64,000 nucleotides of DNA from Tetragonia tetragonoides (GCA_038025085.1 CM076139.1:43256807-43320806), one strand, 5' to 3'; positions 9,902-22,265 are shown, counted from the stretch's first letter. Notes: generated by a model not told the origin, from the sequence alone. Numbers and translations are program-made.

Positions 9902-11434
9902 CCTGGAACTCATGATATTTTCCTCAGCTAATTTGTAGGATTTAGTTGCAATGATCTAATTATAAAAGCGGAAGACAACTAGAAACATAAATCATAACGG
10001 GACATTAAATACACATAAATATACCTCTTCGTGCCTCGTTGATCGATTCAATATCGATAGGTGCGAATTAGGATTTCAAATGTAATCCCTCTACCGTAGT
10101 CCACGCAGCAATCTATTTGATCAATCCAAACACGTTCGTTAGCTAGAACAAGCACAAGGAACCGTTCCTTGGGCTATGGAGGTGCTTGGTTGTTTAGAGA
10201 GAAAATATGAGAGAATGAGACTATCAGTTAAAAACGGTCTGACCTAGATGTCTCCTCCTTCTCTTGTATTTAAACTGTGTCCAGACTATTAGGGCTTTTA
10301 AAGACCTAATAAGTGACTATTTCACGTAGCGGGATTTTCCCTAGGTTGGCCCACTTATCGTTCTCTCTTATATTATTAATTAATAACGCGACTCCTAGGT
10401 CCATTAATTAATTATTGATCCATCAATTACTTAAGCGTGTGACCCGTTAGGCCCATTGCATTTAGTAGTCGGCCGACTCGTATCGGTCCAATTATCATAA
10501 GCGGTCTCTAGCTAAACGTTAAGACCTACTAAATCGATGAGTTAACTATCTCTATAGTTTAATCTAAATTTTGCACCTTGACTAACAAGACATAAATCCT
10601 TCATAATCATCACTGATTGCATTCTGACTCTGAGCAGTGACACCAGTGAGCGACAACTGTTTTAGTCCAAGGATGAGATGCATTCATAAAAGGAGCATTA
10701 AGAGGGACATATCCCATGTGCATAAGAACATAAAAGAAAAAACAAGAGAGATATCTTATATTCTTATCACGTTCCAAGCAACCAAATAAGTATAGCTAGA
10801 CAGCCACTCTATATGTCATATGAGAAATACAATTTAGATTATCTTGGATGTCAATGATAAACGCGAGCATGATAGCTACGGATGCCTATGTTCAAGATTA
10901 TAATGTGGTAGAGTAATATTAATTTTGCACGTACCATCCTCTGGAACCTCAACCATAACCGTGGACAGGGGCCGAGCTGTTCTGTATTTCTGTCATGATG
11001 AAGCAAAAGAATAATTTATTATTGTTACTTGCAGGTTGATGAAAAGGTTGCTTTTAAATTAAATCCATTTTGAGTGAGTTTGAAGTCACCAATACTGCTT
11101 TTCAGTCTGATACTCAATAATGAGATGGCTTTTCACATGGAACACAGTCAATCCAGTATCTCCCATCATCGTCATTATAGCTTTTGGCGTAACTTCTGCA
11201 TGAACAAACCATGGATAATATGGAACATATCATGTTTGGCCTAGCGGTAGCTTCTCCTCTTCCCCCTATTTTTCCTTATAAACTACCCCCTCTATCTCTT
11301 CCTTACTACCAATTTCAATTTCCAAATGTGAGATAATAGAATTATTGATTATTATTGATATAATCGATCCTTATTTATAGGTACAAGAGTCTAGTGTTAT
11401 GGAAACGGTAGATTACACCATCTCTATGATATTA
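9902..11434. other. Non-coding region, probable old LTR material
   Basis: No coding frame of note. The part at about 9930-10650 (AAAAGCGGAAGACAACTAG and AT-rich blocks with TTAATTAATAACGCG) looks like a decayed plant LTR, but I could not fix ends or a TSD. The rest (10650-11434) shows nothing I can name. Confidence 0.3.
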
Positions 11435-12540
11435 TTCTAATCTAGAATATTCCTAAGATCTAATAGATAATATTCTCTAACACTCCCCCGCAAATGTATC
11501 GTTAGATGAACGAACGATACGATTGGAGATTACAAAAGAAATAATTAAAAAAAAAAAAAAACACTAGATTAAATATATAGAAATCTTAAAAACTAGCCAA
11601 CCACAAACAATTATGCATTCGTATCCACGTATCACAAAATTCTCGTATTTTCGCCAGCCATGTACCATCCGCATCATAATTAACCAACAATAGGCCCAAG
11701 ATAACATGAGATTGGGAAAAATAACCCAAAACCCAATGTTCAAAGTTGACTGAAAATGGGCAGGGAACATTGAGAGAGAGAGAGTTAAAGATTAAGAAAA
11801 GTAGAAGGCCCACGTGGTGGGGAGCAGAAGAAGAAAGAATGAGAAAGGGAAACATGAAAGAGAGAAAAAATAAAAATAAAAATAAGCAATTAAGAAATCA
11901 ATCAAGCCCAAAATGACTGATAGTGATAAGCAGTCTACTACAATGAATTAAGAGGAGATGAGAGTATTCAGAGATATGGGTTGTGAGGTCTGCAATTGTG
12001 ATGAGAGGTAGATCGAGAAAGTTTAGAATGAGAGAGAGAGAGATAGAAAGAGTTTGAGGGCCAAGGAAAGAGAAGATAGGGCCGTGAGGGCCTGGAGGAA
12101 AGAGATTGGAGATTTAGAGGAATGGGCAGCGAGCGCTGGTGGCGCTTGTGGAGGATGGACAGCCGACGATGAGGCGTTGGCGGTCGGTGAGCCGGGCGGA
12201 TCTGGGCAACGGGAGCGGTTGTGGTGGCCTGACGGTCCAAGAATGAGCAGCGAGCGAAGCATCTAACGGCCGAGGTTGATCGGCGGCGACTGAGATCTGA
12301 GCCGCGGACGGCCTGAGAGGAGGACGGCAGTTGGCGGCTGGAGATCTCAGTGGCGGCGAACATGGAGTCAGCTAGGGACGGGGAGTGCTGTTTGTTTGTG
12401 AGGGCGTTGGATTACAAGAAACAATTCCATATTTTCTCTATGCTTTATTTAATGAAGCTAAGTGTGGGTACTATAATCTAGAAACTATATTCTAATTTAG
12501 AGTATCCCTAAGATCTAATAGATAATATTCTCTAACACCA
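11435..12540. repeat. Segment bounded by ~55-bp direct repeats, GC-rich core
   Basis: Similar direct repeats containing AGATCTAATAGATAATATTC lie at about 11435-11491 and 12489-12537. Between them, 11960-12365 is unusually GC- and purine-rich for this window (AG runs, then GGCGG repeats). Minus-strand frames there (11968-12363) are Ser/Arg-rich and match no domain. It may be a small LTR-type or internally deleted element; that is a guess. Confidence 0.35.
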
Positions 12541-13120
12541 AAAAGCTCAAAACACACCCTAGGATCCCCTAGAAGCCCCAAAAGTAGAAGTAATAAATTG
12601 AAACTTTTACTTTTGGGCCTCCCAATGGGTGTTTTGAGTTTCTTAGAAGCTGAAAATTGGGGTGAGAAGAAGATGAATGGGATGATTTGTGAGGAAAAAT
12701 AGGGAGAAAAGTAGAAGCTCCTCCAAACACCACCATAATAGGAGTACATTACTGCAGAAAATTAAAACTGCTTTCCAGTGCTTTTTTGAAGATGATACGC
12801 AGCCACAATAACATAGTTTTGTGAAATGTACTTCCTATTTACACAAAGCAGTGTTTGGTGGTGGGGAAATCCACATTCCCGTATCTCTACTATGTTCTCC
12901 AATCTTCCAGAAATGTGTATCAAAATTTATTTGAAAAGAAAGCCTTTCCTTGTGGGTAGCAAACCTATTTATTTCACAAACATTTACTCGTACCTCCTTG
13001 TTAACCCTCTTCCCTTTCCTCTATCTCAGTCTAAAGTGCCTCTTGAGGTGGAAACCTGTCTTTCGACTATGCTACTTGTGAGTTGTGAATAATGACTTCC
13101 TCTCACAGAGAGAGGAATAA
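12541..13120. other. Non-coding stretch
   Basis: No supportable gene. Short frames (12492-12749 minus, 12826-13092 plus) show low-complexity composition and no domain. Confidence 0.4.
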
Positions 13121-13419
13121 AGGGCCTATTTAGCCTACCTTCTTCCAACTTTTACTTCTCCTCCCACATTTGTTCTTATCAATCCCCTTTTTATCCACTC
13201 CCCCTCCACATTCAACTTTTAATAAGAAGTTGAAATATAGCTACAATTGGAGTAGAAGTAGAAGCTACAATTTATAACTTCTCCTTGATCTCCTTCCACT
13301 TCTAGCTTTATTTCAACTTTTAAAAGTTGGAGGTGAAGTGCGAGTGGATGAAAATGGGCTATACAAGAACAAATTTAGAAGAAAAAATTGAAATTTTAGG
13401 AGTTAGGCCAAACGAGTAC
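13121..13419. mobile_element. Tourist-like (PIF/Harbinger) MITE, TSD TAA
   Basis: A 299-bp segment with imperfect terminal inverted repeats (GGGCCTATTTAGCC on the left, GGCCAAACGAGTAC on the right), flanked by TAA at 13118-13120 and 13420-13422. Three-base TAA/TTA duplication and GGCC-type ends are typical of PIF/Harbinger MITEs. No coding capacity. Confidence 0.55.
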
Positions 13420-14230
13420 TAAATTGTTTATCCCAACCTTAACCAAGCCTCAGATCCCTGGCCTCATAATGATATAGATTTTCGACCATGCCATAACCTT
13501 GGGCAAACTCCTTCAAATATATTTTCCTTCTAAATTAATGAAGTCTAGAAGAGAGCCTCAAGATAATTGTTTTTTACACATCTTTCATATTTCGCTCGGT
13601 TGAGATTAGAGGTGTAATTGAGTCAAATCGACTTGGTGAACCCTCAGGCTCGGCTCTGCATATTATTAGGAAATAGGAAAATTAGGTTCAAAAGCAACGC
13701 ATGTTCTTTGGTGAGTTCTAGCCTTCTAGGGTTCCGTGCACAATATCTAAGAGATCTAAGGTCAAAGCCAACTAGGCTACTCTATAGCACAATATCTTAA
13801 ACAAGTACATATGAAGCATGGAAACTCTATTGAGTTCACGTTTCCCGTATTAGAACTCTTAGACTATTGGAAACTCAAGCAAACTAATTCTCTTAGTAAT
13901 TTACATCTAAAATTCTAAGATTTTCTTTACCTTCTACCATTTCTTTATAGACTGCCCCAAATTACTTTGAATAATATTTGGTCATCATTATTATTAGTTT
14001 TATTTACAATTCAAGTAAAAAAGTATAGGTTTTTTATTTATTATTTCCTTCTACGTTTTCGCGTTTCCTATTTTTTGAGAATTATCGTTTTCCGTGTCCG
14101 AGTTCCATTTCCATGCTACCTTAAATATAACCTTAGTTTGTTGGATGTGAAGGCTAATTACTAGAAGAGGGCTACATTAAGTGATGTAAGAGACAAGTTT
14201 TAGCCTTGTAGGTGCTCGACATTGGCAGTA
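13420..14230. other. Non-coding stretch before LINE relic
   Basis: I see no gene or clear repeat. The last part may be degraded LINE sequence upstream of the RNase H relic. Confidence 0.35.
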
Positions 14231-14234
14231 AGAT

Positions 14235-14880
14235 GTGAGCTTGAGAAGAGATGAGGCTCAAGAAGTTAAGAAATATCCGAGACATCCAGAGTTCCAGACA
14301 CATATACTTAGGAATTGTCGTATATTGAACCTAACTCATCGTGCAATTTTTGATGGGGAACCATGGGATCCGGGTGGAGTAGTTGCCTATGTTGACAGAA
14401 TATTGACAGATATGCAGAAAGACCATGTTAGTGCTCCCGATAGTATCATTAAACAGGAAAAAATGGAAGACAGGTGATACCAATTTTGTAAAAATCAATG
14501 TGGATGCAGGTCTGATTGGGGAGAAGGGGACATGTCTGGGCATCATTGCACGAGATAGCGAGGAGAAGGTGATCATTTTGTGACATATCAGGTTGACGCT
14601 ACCAGGGAAACAAAAAGTTGCAGAAGCAAAGGCCATCTGTTTTGGCTTACAGCTCGCTTCCACGTACGAGTTTCAGAGCATTATTGTGGAGAATGACAAT
14701 CAGGGGGTCGTTCGAGCTCTCCAGGAAAAAGAGAAGGGTCTTAGTGATTTTCATTTAGTAGTTGATGATATCTTAGATCAGGTCCCGCTCTTTTTAACTC
14801 AGTTGTTTAGTCTTTCGTTGCTAGGGATGGTAATAGAGCGGCTCACTTGCAACCTTGGGAAGTAGGTGCTCGTTTTTGAG
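14235..14880 (+). pseudogene. Plant LINE RNase H-like (RVT_3) relic
   Basis: The first part (14235-14477) resembles the linker after zf-RVT in plant LINEs (AIFDGEPWDPGGVVAYVDRI). The second has an RNase H-like fold signature: FVKINVDAG, GIIARDSEEKV, AEAKAICFGLQLA and a remnant of RDGNRAAH near 14824-14850 in another frame. There is an in-frame stop near 14581 and frameshifts near 14465 and 14815. The GTG that opens the first frame is not a real start. It is the 3' part of a dead LINE, directly followed by the LTR at 14890. Confidence 0.75.
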
Positions 14881-14889
14881 ATGGGATTT

Positions 14890-16035
14890 TGTTGGGGATT
14901 TTACGCCCCACTACCATACTACTTTGACCATAGCGGAAGCACAATAAATAAAATACACAAGGTAAATAACACACACAATATTTAACGTGAAAAACCCCTC
15001 TCCACTAAGGGGAAAAACCACGAACCACTACTAATCCACTAACATTGACAAAGAGTGAGTACATACATCAACACACTAACATCTCGGTCTCCTCCAGCTA
15101 ATGTATTGAAATAATCTACCCAATTCAAACCTCTCTTTTGCCCTTCATACAATTGGACTCTCACCTCAATTACTACTACCCCACATATATGACTTTATGT
15201 ACGGGAAAATCACAAAATTATCCTATTCCTCATAACCTAGCTTTTGAGGTCAAAGCTAGAAACTCTCCACATAACTTTTGAGGTCAAAGTTAGAAACTCT
15301 CCATATAGCTTTTGAGGTCAAAACTAGAAACCCTTCACATCAGTCTTCCACTCTTTAACTGCAACAAGGGAGATCTCTCTCTACCTTGGGGCTGAGCCCA
15401 CTTATTCAATCTACCACCACCTATATTTATAGAAAATTTTCGGCTAGACCTATGTCCATCTAACTAGGCTAGACCTCAATAACAAACTTGTAATTTGTTC
15501 TGAATCTGGGGGCATTTTACGCAAAACTGAAAACAAACGAAACCACAAAAGCATTAGAGTGCACGGGTAGTCCCACGAAAACATTTTGGCAGACAATGGA
15601 AATCAATCAAACGGTAACAAATTTGAACTTTGGGCTTGCACGCGAATTGGCTCCGCTCGGCCCCGCGCGATAGTGGACTGGACCTGTTCTAGCTAACTTT
15701 GATGGACATAGATCCAGTCAATAAACATTGATATTTATAGGCCTCCAAAAAAATCCTAACACAATCACAACTAGAAAACTACTAACCTTCTTAAACTCAA
15801 TAACCTACACAATTAGACAACTCTACTAAAACAATAACACTACTAAATAATATTCTCTAAATAATCACCACCTTCCATAATATAAATTCTGCCAATTACT
15901 TCTCCAAAAAAGGAGTCTTCTATATGCTTCTTCACCATTACTTCCAACACGACAATTATACTTTGTGTCGTGGCCTACATAAATACATACCACTGCTCCA
16001 CCAAAAATAAATATATTGGCATAGAATAAAATTTC
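14890..16035. mobile_element. Older LTR related to 920-1779, with nested MITE
   Basis: It starts TGTTGGGGATTTTACG like the solo LTR and shares blocks with it, such as the AGCTTTTGAGGTCAAAGCTAG repeats and CTATATTTATA. The right end is decayed (AAAATTTCTTAGA instead of AAAATCCCTAACA) and no TSD is left. A 299-bp MULE-type MITE sits inside (15432-15730). The extra sequence near the left end (TTTAACGTGAAAAACCC) is absent from the first copy. Confidence 0.75.
15432..15730. mobile_element. Non-autonomous MULE MITE, 9-bp TSD ATATTTATA
   Basis: Compared with the solo LTR at 920-1779, this 299-bp piece is an exact extra. It is flanked by ATATTTATA at 15423-15431 and 15731-15739, a 9-bp duplication typical of Mutator elements. 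Near both ends there are inverted CTATGTCCATC blocks. No coding capacity. Confidence 0.8.
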
Positions 16036-16038
16036 TTA

Positions 16039-16409
16039 GAGCATCCCCAACCATGACTTCTTCTGGTGTCAAGAGAAGAGAGAATATGAGTAATTGAAGT
16101 GTCCCCATTGGGAAAGAGGGTCAAATGGAGACTTTTTTCTCTCCTAGCTCTCCAAGAAGACTTCTTATGCCAGAAAATGTCACAAAAGAAACGAATCAGA
16201 GTTGGACAAGTTGGATTGTTCAACTCATTTAAAAAAAACAGTTTAACACTCAAAATTTTGGTGGGGTAGAGAAAAAGTAGGAGAGAAAGTGTAGTGACTT
16301 GAGTCATGAATGGAGGATAAGGAGTCATGAAAAATAAAAAGTCAAATTTTGACTAGAAAAGTGAGGTGGAGGAGAGAGAGAAGCCTTGATCAAGAGGTCA
16401 TGGTTGTTG
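16039..16409. mobile_element. Probable MITE with AACCATGAC inverted ends
   Basis: The left end reads CCCCAACCATGACTTCTT and the right end carries its inverse, AAGAGGTCATGGTTGTTG. TTA is present outside each end (16036-16038, 16410-16412), which would fit PIF/Harbinger. The TIR match is imperfect at the outermost bases. Confidence 0.45.
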
Positions 16410-16412
16410 TTA

Positions 16413-16605
16413 AGAGATTAACCCACAAGTGAGTGTCCCACATCGAAAGAATGGAAGAGATGAGACTAACATATATAAGTCAGTGGGTTACTCCACCTAA
16501 CACCAATTGGTTTTAGGATGGAACCCCACTGGGCTTGTGTGCAGTCTACTCTCCTCCACGTGCGGGTCTGCAGGTGGTAGACCCATTTAATATGGTATCA
16601 GAGCC
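16413..16605 (+). mobile_element. TRIM-like LTR with tRNA-Met primer site
   Basis: GTGTCCCACATCGAAAG, TCAGTGGGTTACTCCACC and CCAATTGGTTTTAGGATGGAACC, then TGGTATCAGAGCC (PBS, 16593-16605). These blocks recur, inverted, in the TRIM at 28178-28659. No 3' LTR partner was found here, so it is a partial or decayed copy. Confidence 0.6.
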
Positions 16606-17702
16606 CTATCTCCATATTGCCGAATTGAAAGGGACTCACATGTGAGGAGATCAAAAAACAAAAAAAAAGACTGAGAACCAAGCCGAAAGAATAAGAAAAA
16701 CAGAAAGGGGGAGGATGGCAAAAGCAGCCGGTTAAAGTTCTGAGGTGGATAGCACACTGGCATATTTCTACTAATTTCTAACAATGACCTAGAATCGAGT
16801 TTCATTATGCTAAAAAAAATGACTTTTTGCAATTTTAAAAAGAGAAAAAAAACAAGAAAAAGTCCAATGCCCGGTATCATAAAACACAAAGTTTTCATCA
16901 GATTCTCTAAGAAATGAAAATGAAAAGGGAGGAAAGAGGGAACTGACTTTCGGCCCCGCCGAGCGCGGTGACGACGTCGATGAATCGCTCGTGGAGGTCA
17001 ACGGTCCACCGCGCCCTCGGATTCGAATTCCTTGACGATCGCATCAACCGTTTGTCTTTTGCGATGGAACCGTCCTGATCATGAATCTTGTCGGGTGGGC
17101 CTATATTTTCGATGGATTCATGGATTGGTCAATTTCATTCTGCTGATGTTGGGGTTGTTTGGATCTTGGATCCATCTTCTTACTCCTTTTTCTCTATTTT
17201 CTTTGTTCTTCAAATTATCTGAAGAAGTAAGTTGAAGTATCATAAAAAAAAGTAGACGTTGAAGTACGAGTAATATCGACCCTCAAAAACAAAAACAAAA
17301 GAAATAACGAGGAATTACTAGCAAGTCACGTTTGAGACCTTATATAGGGCTCGTTTGGTTCAAACATGAAATCATTATGCAACTTAAAATCTTTAGTCGA
17401 AGTGATTGCAGTGGCCTTTGTGCCTTAGTTGGACAAAATTAATGAAAAATATTCCCTTAAAATAAATTAGAGTTGTTTATACAAGACTTACTCTAAACCT
17501 TTCAAATACTCTGATCTTAAATCTTCCTATGAAAAATATAGATATATTAACTAAGGTGTGTGGTTAAGTGGTAGGAAGTAGGAACTGGTTTATCCTTAAC
17601 TAAAATTAAGAGTTTGAATCTCGTCTTAGGTATGTAGTAGCTTAAATCTCTTGGTCAAGTTGTCTCACCCTTAGAAGTGCCTACAAGCTGGACGTACTCT
17701 AA
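16606..17702. other. Non-coding stretch
   Basis: No gene. Purine-rich sequence at 16620-16720 and 16850-16940; short frames here have no recognisable domain. Confidence 0.4.
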
Positions 17703-18259
17703 GGCTCCATTTGATTTAGGTGAAAATTGTTTTTCCATTTTTCGTTATTTGGTTTACCAAAATAAGGAAAATGGTTTTCAGGGAAAAACATTTAGGTGAA
17801 AATGTTTTCCCTTCAAAAAGAAGGAAAAACGATCTATCTTTTGTAGGATAGTATATCCCGGAGGACTAATAGTGTACCCAATCATCGAGCGAGTCTTGTT
17901 GTTGGGAAATTCGAGCCATAAATTAAGACCTACACCCACCTTCATCGAGGCGTGAACCGGACTTTCGGACCGTTTACTCAATATTATTTTTTTCCCTTCA
18001 AATATTATAATTTTTTATTCCGATATGCGTTTAAGATGATTTGTTTTTTGTTTTTAAATGCAACTAATTTTTCGATATCTATGTAACTATTTTGTTAAGA
18101 TATTTTATTTTATTTATTTTTTACTTTTAGAAGTAAAATAATACGAAGAAAAAATTGTTTTTTTAGAAAAGTTATTTTTCCTTATAATCACATAATGGAA
18201 AATGTTAATAAAAAAATATTTTATACTGAAAATGATTTTCTCTCTAATCAAATAGAGCC
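17703..18259. mobile_element. Tourist-like MITE, TSD TAA
   Basis: 557 bp with ends GGCTCCATTTGATT and its inverse AATCAAATAGAGCC, flanked by TAA at 17700-17702 and 18260-18262. TSD and ends fit PIF/Harbinger. The interior is AT-rich and non-coding. Confidence 0.65.
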
Positions 18260-19310
18260 TAAACCTAAAATCTAACAAACCAAAAAAAAAAAACGTCACA
18301 GGCATCGACTTTCCTCATTCATTCCTTTAGGTATGGAGTAGAGGTGATCATTTGCGGGCACGGGCTGGACACGGGCCGGGCTTTTAATAAAAATATTGTC
18401 CAACGAGCCTAAAACTTGATATCCTTGTCCGTCCATTAGGGCTCAAAATTGTTGCCATTGCCCGCCCTATTAACGGACTGGGCTTGTCCATGGGCTAACT
18501 GGACTTTTAAAAAATTAATTTTCAAATAAATTTTAAAAGTTTTTCTTTGTTTGGAATAAGAAATTTACTATTAATATACAACTTAACTCCAAAATGAAGT
18601 GTAATATTCAATATAATTATGATTTTGACATTTTCTCATTCAAAATAAGTCTTAAACTCTTAACAACATACAAACAAACTATAAAAACTCACAATTTTTT
18701 AAGTGGAGAATATTAAACGGGCCGGGCGGGCCCGCCCATGGGCCATTTTGTGTTATCCTTGTTCGCCCATTTATTTAAACGGATCGGGCTAAACCCGCCT
18801 ATTAAATAATTTTTTCCTAAAAATCTTGTCCATACCCGCCTAAATTGCGGGTAGAAAAGGCCAGGCTTTTCTGACCATCCCGTCCATAATAAGTATATGG
18901 CACGTGGTTAGCACTATATTTTTTTTTTTTTGAGGGGAACACGACGTTAGCACTACTTCACCACGGCTAAAAGAAACTTAAGCTCGTTGACCACTTGGTT
19001 TTTCTCCGCAAAATAAGATCATTGTCTTAGTAGGGACGTTGTTTGTTAATTGCCCACTTGTATATTGGATATGTTCTTTTATGTGTGTCCAATTGTCAAT
19101 TTGTTTGCGCTTGGGCTTTAGAGTAATTAATAGGAGCTAGCGAACCCCGAAAGAGTTGACAAAAACAGGGAAAAAAAAACCATTAACAAATCCAAGCTGA
19201 GGAAGCTATCTAATATTCTAAGGGCTCTACAGTCTAGACCTTCTAATTAAACTGATAAATAAATAAAATTTGGATCAAAGAAGCCCCACATAAACTGGTA
19301 ACACCTACAA
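18260..19310. other. Non-coding; GC-rich hAT-like relic at ~18340-18905
   Basis: The part at 18340-18905 starts TAGAGGTGATCATTTGCGGGC and ends GGCTTTTCTGACCATCCCG, with internal GGGCCGGGC and its inverse, as in decayed plant hAT elements. The ends are too degraded to fix a TSD. The rest shows nothing. Confidence 0.4.
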
Positions 19311-19444
19311 TATTTTGTGTGGACTTAGTTTACGATGGACCAAAGATCAAATTTTTTTAAAAAATACCTCTTATGTCCCTAAAAGATTTGGACTATATCT
19401 TTGATTCACCTTTTGGTCTACGGTGGACTAAGACCACACAAGAC
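19311..19444. mobile_element. Small MITE, TTTTGTGTGGACTTAG family (copy 1)
   Basis: Left TTTTGTGTGGACTTAGTTTA and right CGGTGGACTAAGACCACACA are inverted repeats of about 30 bp. The same family recurs at 44373-44666 with a very different interior. No TSD could be fixed here. Confidence 0.55.
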
Positions 19445-19450
19445 AACGTC

Positions 19451-19999
19451 TAGGCATGTCAATGGGTAGGATTTGGGTTGGGCAGAGCATCACCCACATC
19501 CACCCCCATTTAATTTTTAAATTTCACCCGTGCATTCGTCATCCACGAAACACTCCACCCGCATCCAATCCACCCATCACCCACGAGTGAACGGGTGGAT
19601 ACGAGTGATAAATGGGTGAAATAAAAAGCTAAACTAAATTAAGAGATTTGGAAAAAAAAAACTTAACAAATCAGATTTCACAAAATTAAACCACCAAATT
19701 TGAGTAATAAAGTGTAGGACCCCATTACAAAGTCTCATATTACAAAAATTTCCTATTGATACAAAGAAAGATAACAAAAATTTGCATTTTTTTGTGCTAT
19801 TTTTTTTTTTAATGTATATAAAAATATTAAACTGGTGATAGGTGGATTCGCGAGTGGAAAATCATCACCTGAATCCCACCCGACCCACCATCCAATCCAC
19901 CCACCACCGGCCAAATCACCCATTTATTCGGGTTTTTACCCATTTACTTGGAGCAGGTGGAGCGGGTTCATGGATCCTCGCCACCAATTGCCAGACCTG
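19451..19999. mobile_element. Non-autonomous hAT element
   Basis: 549 bp with imperfect TIRs TAGGCATGTCAATGGGT and (inverse) CAGGTCTGGCAATTGGT, the usual hAT end type. Candidate 8-bp TSD ACAACGTC / GTAACGTC (6 of 8 match). The interior has GC-rich inverted CCACCC/GGGTGG tracts; the frame at 19835-20020 is part of these. Confidence 0.6.
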
Positions 20000-20036
20000 G
20001 TAACGTCATATCCTAACTAGGTGTTTATAATACTTT

Positions 20037-20899
20037 GAAAAAATGGATGTGAATAATCCCACATTTAAGCGGTCGTACAAAAATAATCCCACAAATGAAT
20101 TTAGCCCAAAATAATCCCACAAACAAACGACGTTAACGTCAGTGGGTTAAATGAGGACGGAGTTAACAATCTGTTAACTCCTTGCTGACGTGGCACTCTT
20201 TCTCTCTCTCTCTAAGGTCTTTCTGCCATGGAAGAAAAACCAAGAACCTTCAAAACACCAACATTTGGATCCCATTTCTCTGGGTTTCAGCCATGGACCA
20301 AAACCAAGCCCAAATCTTCAGAAGAGAACCTTCAAATGTTCGCTACTTGATTTACCTAGAAACTTCAAATGTTTCATCATCAATGGGGGACACTTCAAAG
20401 AGGATTGAACACTTCAAAATCGTCAAAAGATACCAACAACTTCAACCCAGAATGAAAAATTGTACACCATAGCTTTCGAATTTTCCGTGCTAGTAATCTG
20501 AAGTCTATCTTTCAAACTTAAGCTATCTCAATTTTAAGGAATATGATTCTGGTATTTTCCAAGTGACAAAAAAAAAGGATTGATGATTAGTACTGATCTG
20601 AGAAAGGATATGGGTTGAGTAATAATAGGTAATAATAACAACTCATCTAGTTCTCAAAGGGGTTGTAAGTTGTATTTAGTTGGCTGAAAGGTTTTCTTCC
20701 ATGGCTGAAAGGCCTTAGATAGAGAGAGAGAGTACCACACTGCCAAGTAAGCAAGGAGTTAACGGAGTGTTAACTCCATCCTCATTTAACTCACTCGCGT
20801 TAACACCAGTTATTTGTGGGATTATTTTGGGCTAAAGTCATTTGTGAGATTATTATTGTACGACCGCCCAAATGTGGGATTATTCACATCCATTTTTCT
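20037..20899. mobile_element. MULE with ~200-bp terminal inverted repeats, TSD TAATACTTT
   Basis: The first ~200 bp (to about 20240) reappear inverted at about 20695-20899, including GGATGTGAATAATCCCACAT and GGAGTTAAC...GTTAACTCC. A perfect 9-bp duplication TAATACTTT lies at 20028-20036 and 20900-20908. This is a Mutator-like element. The central ~450 bp has an open frame around 20182-20472 without known domains; it may be captured sequence. Confidence 0.85.
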
Positions 20900-20908
20900 T
20901 AATACTTT

Positions 20909-21892
20909 TGTTCCCTTGGTAGTATTTTAGAATTCAGCGGAAGTTTCATTTTAGTAGAAAGTAAGTTTAAAGCATTTTCAATGTAAGGTTTTTCTTAGAG
21001 ATTTGTGGGAGAATAGCTTTTAGGGTGTGTTATTTTCTATTTATTGAACTTTACTCAATTAGTGAAAATTAATGGCAAGATCTTATTAAATCAGTGGGCA
21101 TCAGCAGCAATATCTTACCTAATCAGTGAAAATCAGTTGCAGGACCTTACTCAGTCAGTGGAAATCAGTGGCAGGACCTTACTCAATCAGTGAGAATCAG
21201 TGGCAGGACCTTACTAAATCAGTGAGAATCAGTGGCAAGACCTTATTCAATCAGTGAGAATCAGTGGAAAAGATTCCACCCTGAAAAACCACATCTCCAT
21301 AGTGATAAAAACCATGTCAATTACAAAGTGATTTGGCTAAACGAACTTGAATTTTTGGTTACGATGTGACACACGAGAACAAATTCCTAGAAATTGTAGC
21401 ATACAGAAAGAAAGGTCTATAAAAGAGTTACGTTAGGGTGCGCTCTTTAGAGCTAAACTTACCAGAATTGAACTGAACTGAATTCAATATCATATAACTG
21501 AACTGGACACCGCTGAACTGAATTGATCGAACACAACTTAATATGTGAGACAGCAAGTATGTTCCTAAACTTAACACCATTGAAATAAACTGAACATCAT
21601 TTAACTGAATTTGAAATCATTGAATTTAAAATCACTAATTTGACACCTAAACTAATATGTGAGGCAAAGATAAAAACCTGTTGGAGGTCTTTAGTATTTG
21701 AGATTGATGTTCTTAATGTTGATAGCCAATAAAAATGTCGTAGTATGTTTAGTTGACTTTACTGTTTGTCTTGGAAAGTCTATACTTCTTAAACTGAACA
21801 ACAAGCTGGAGCTAAGAGGGAGGAGAGAGAATTAGAGGTGAAAGGAAGAGGAGCAAGATCGAGCGAGCGAGACATAAGAGGAGAGAAAAAGC
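20909..21892. other. Non-coding stretch with minisatellite
   Basis: Holds the 32-bp minisatellite (21050-21270) and a region rich in AACTGAACTGAA (21460-21650). No gene seen. Confidence 0.5.
21050..21270. repeat. 32-bp minisatellite, ~6-7 copies
   Basis: The unit has the form CAGTGAGAATCAGTGGCAGG + ACCTTACTCAAT. The AGGACC landmark recurs at 21141, 21173, 21205 and (as AAGACC) 21237, exactly 32 bp apart, with more diverged copies on the left side. Confidence 0.85.
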
Positions 21893-21901
21893 AAAGAGGG
21901 A

Positions 21902-22008
21902 CGAGTTAACTACCAAATCAGGACCTGAACTTTGGGAGAAAACTGGTTTGAGGACCTCAACTAATAAAGCAAGGGAATAAGGACCTCCTCCTCACAGACG
22001 TTAACTCC
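21902..22008 (+). repeat. Left TIR of MULE
   Basis: Begins CGAGTTAACTACCAAATCAGG and ends at GTTAACTCC; the inverse is at 25316-25421 with a few mismatches. It probably also holds the promoter of the GRF gene, as MULE TIRs do. Confidence 0.9.
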
Positions 22009-22265
22009 GTTTGCAAAAAAAAAAAAGGAATAATAAAATAAAAAGGAGAGGGGCAATTGAAAGCAAAATATTTGGGCCCCCTATTCTTCAATTTGACCGT
22101 TATTTTCTACCCGTTATTTTCTACTCGTTATTTTCCCTTCATTTCCCAGTGCAATCAAAATAAATACTCTGCATTACTCCTCATCCCCTGCATCCATCAG
22201 AAAACAGTTTCAAAACCTTCCAAAATAAAACTTACCCATTTTTGCTCAATTTACCTTTCCCAGCC

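Noticed and set aside
11968..12363. Ser/Arg/Pro-rich minus-strand frame of 131 residues
   Set aside because: GC-rich low-complexity DNA gives long frames on several strands at once; no domain, no start context, no neighbours supporting a gene.
19835..20020. Pro/His-rich frame
   Set aside because: Translation of the CCACCC-rich right arm of the hAT element.
20182..20472. Possible gene inside the small MULE
   Set aside because: No recognisable domain and partly inside the inverted arm; captured sequence is possible, so it is only mentioned in the element entry.
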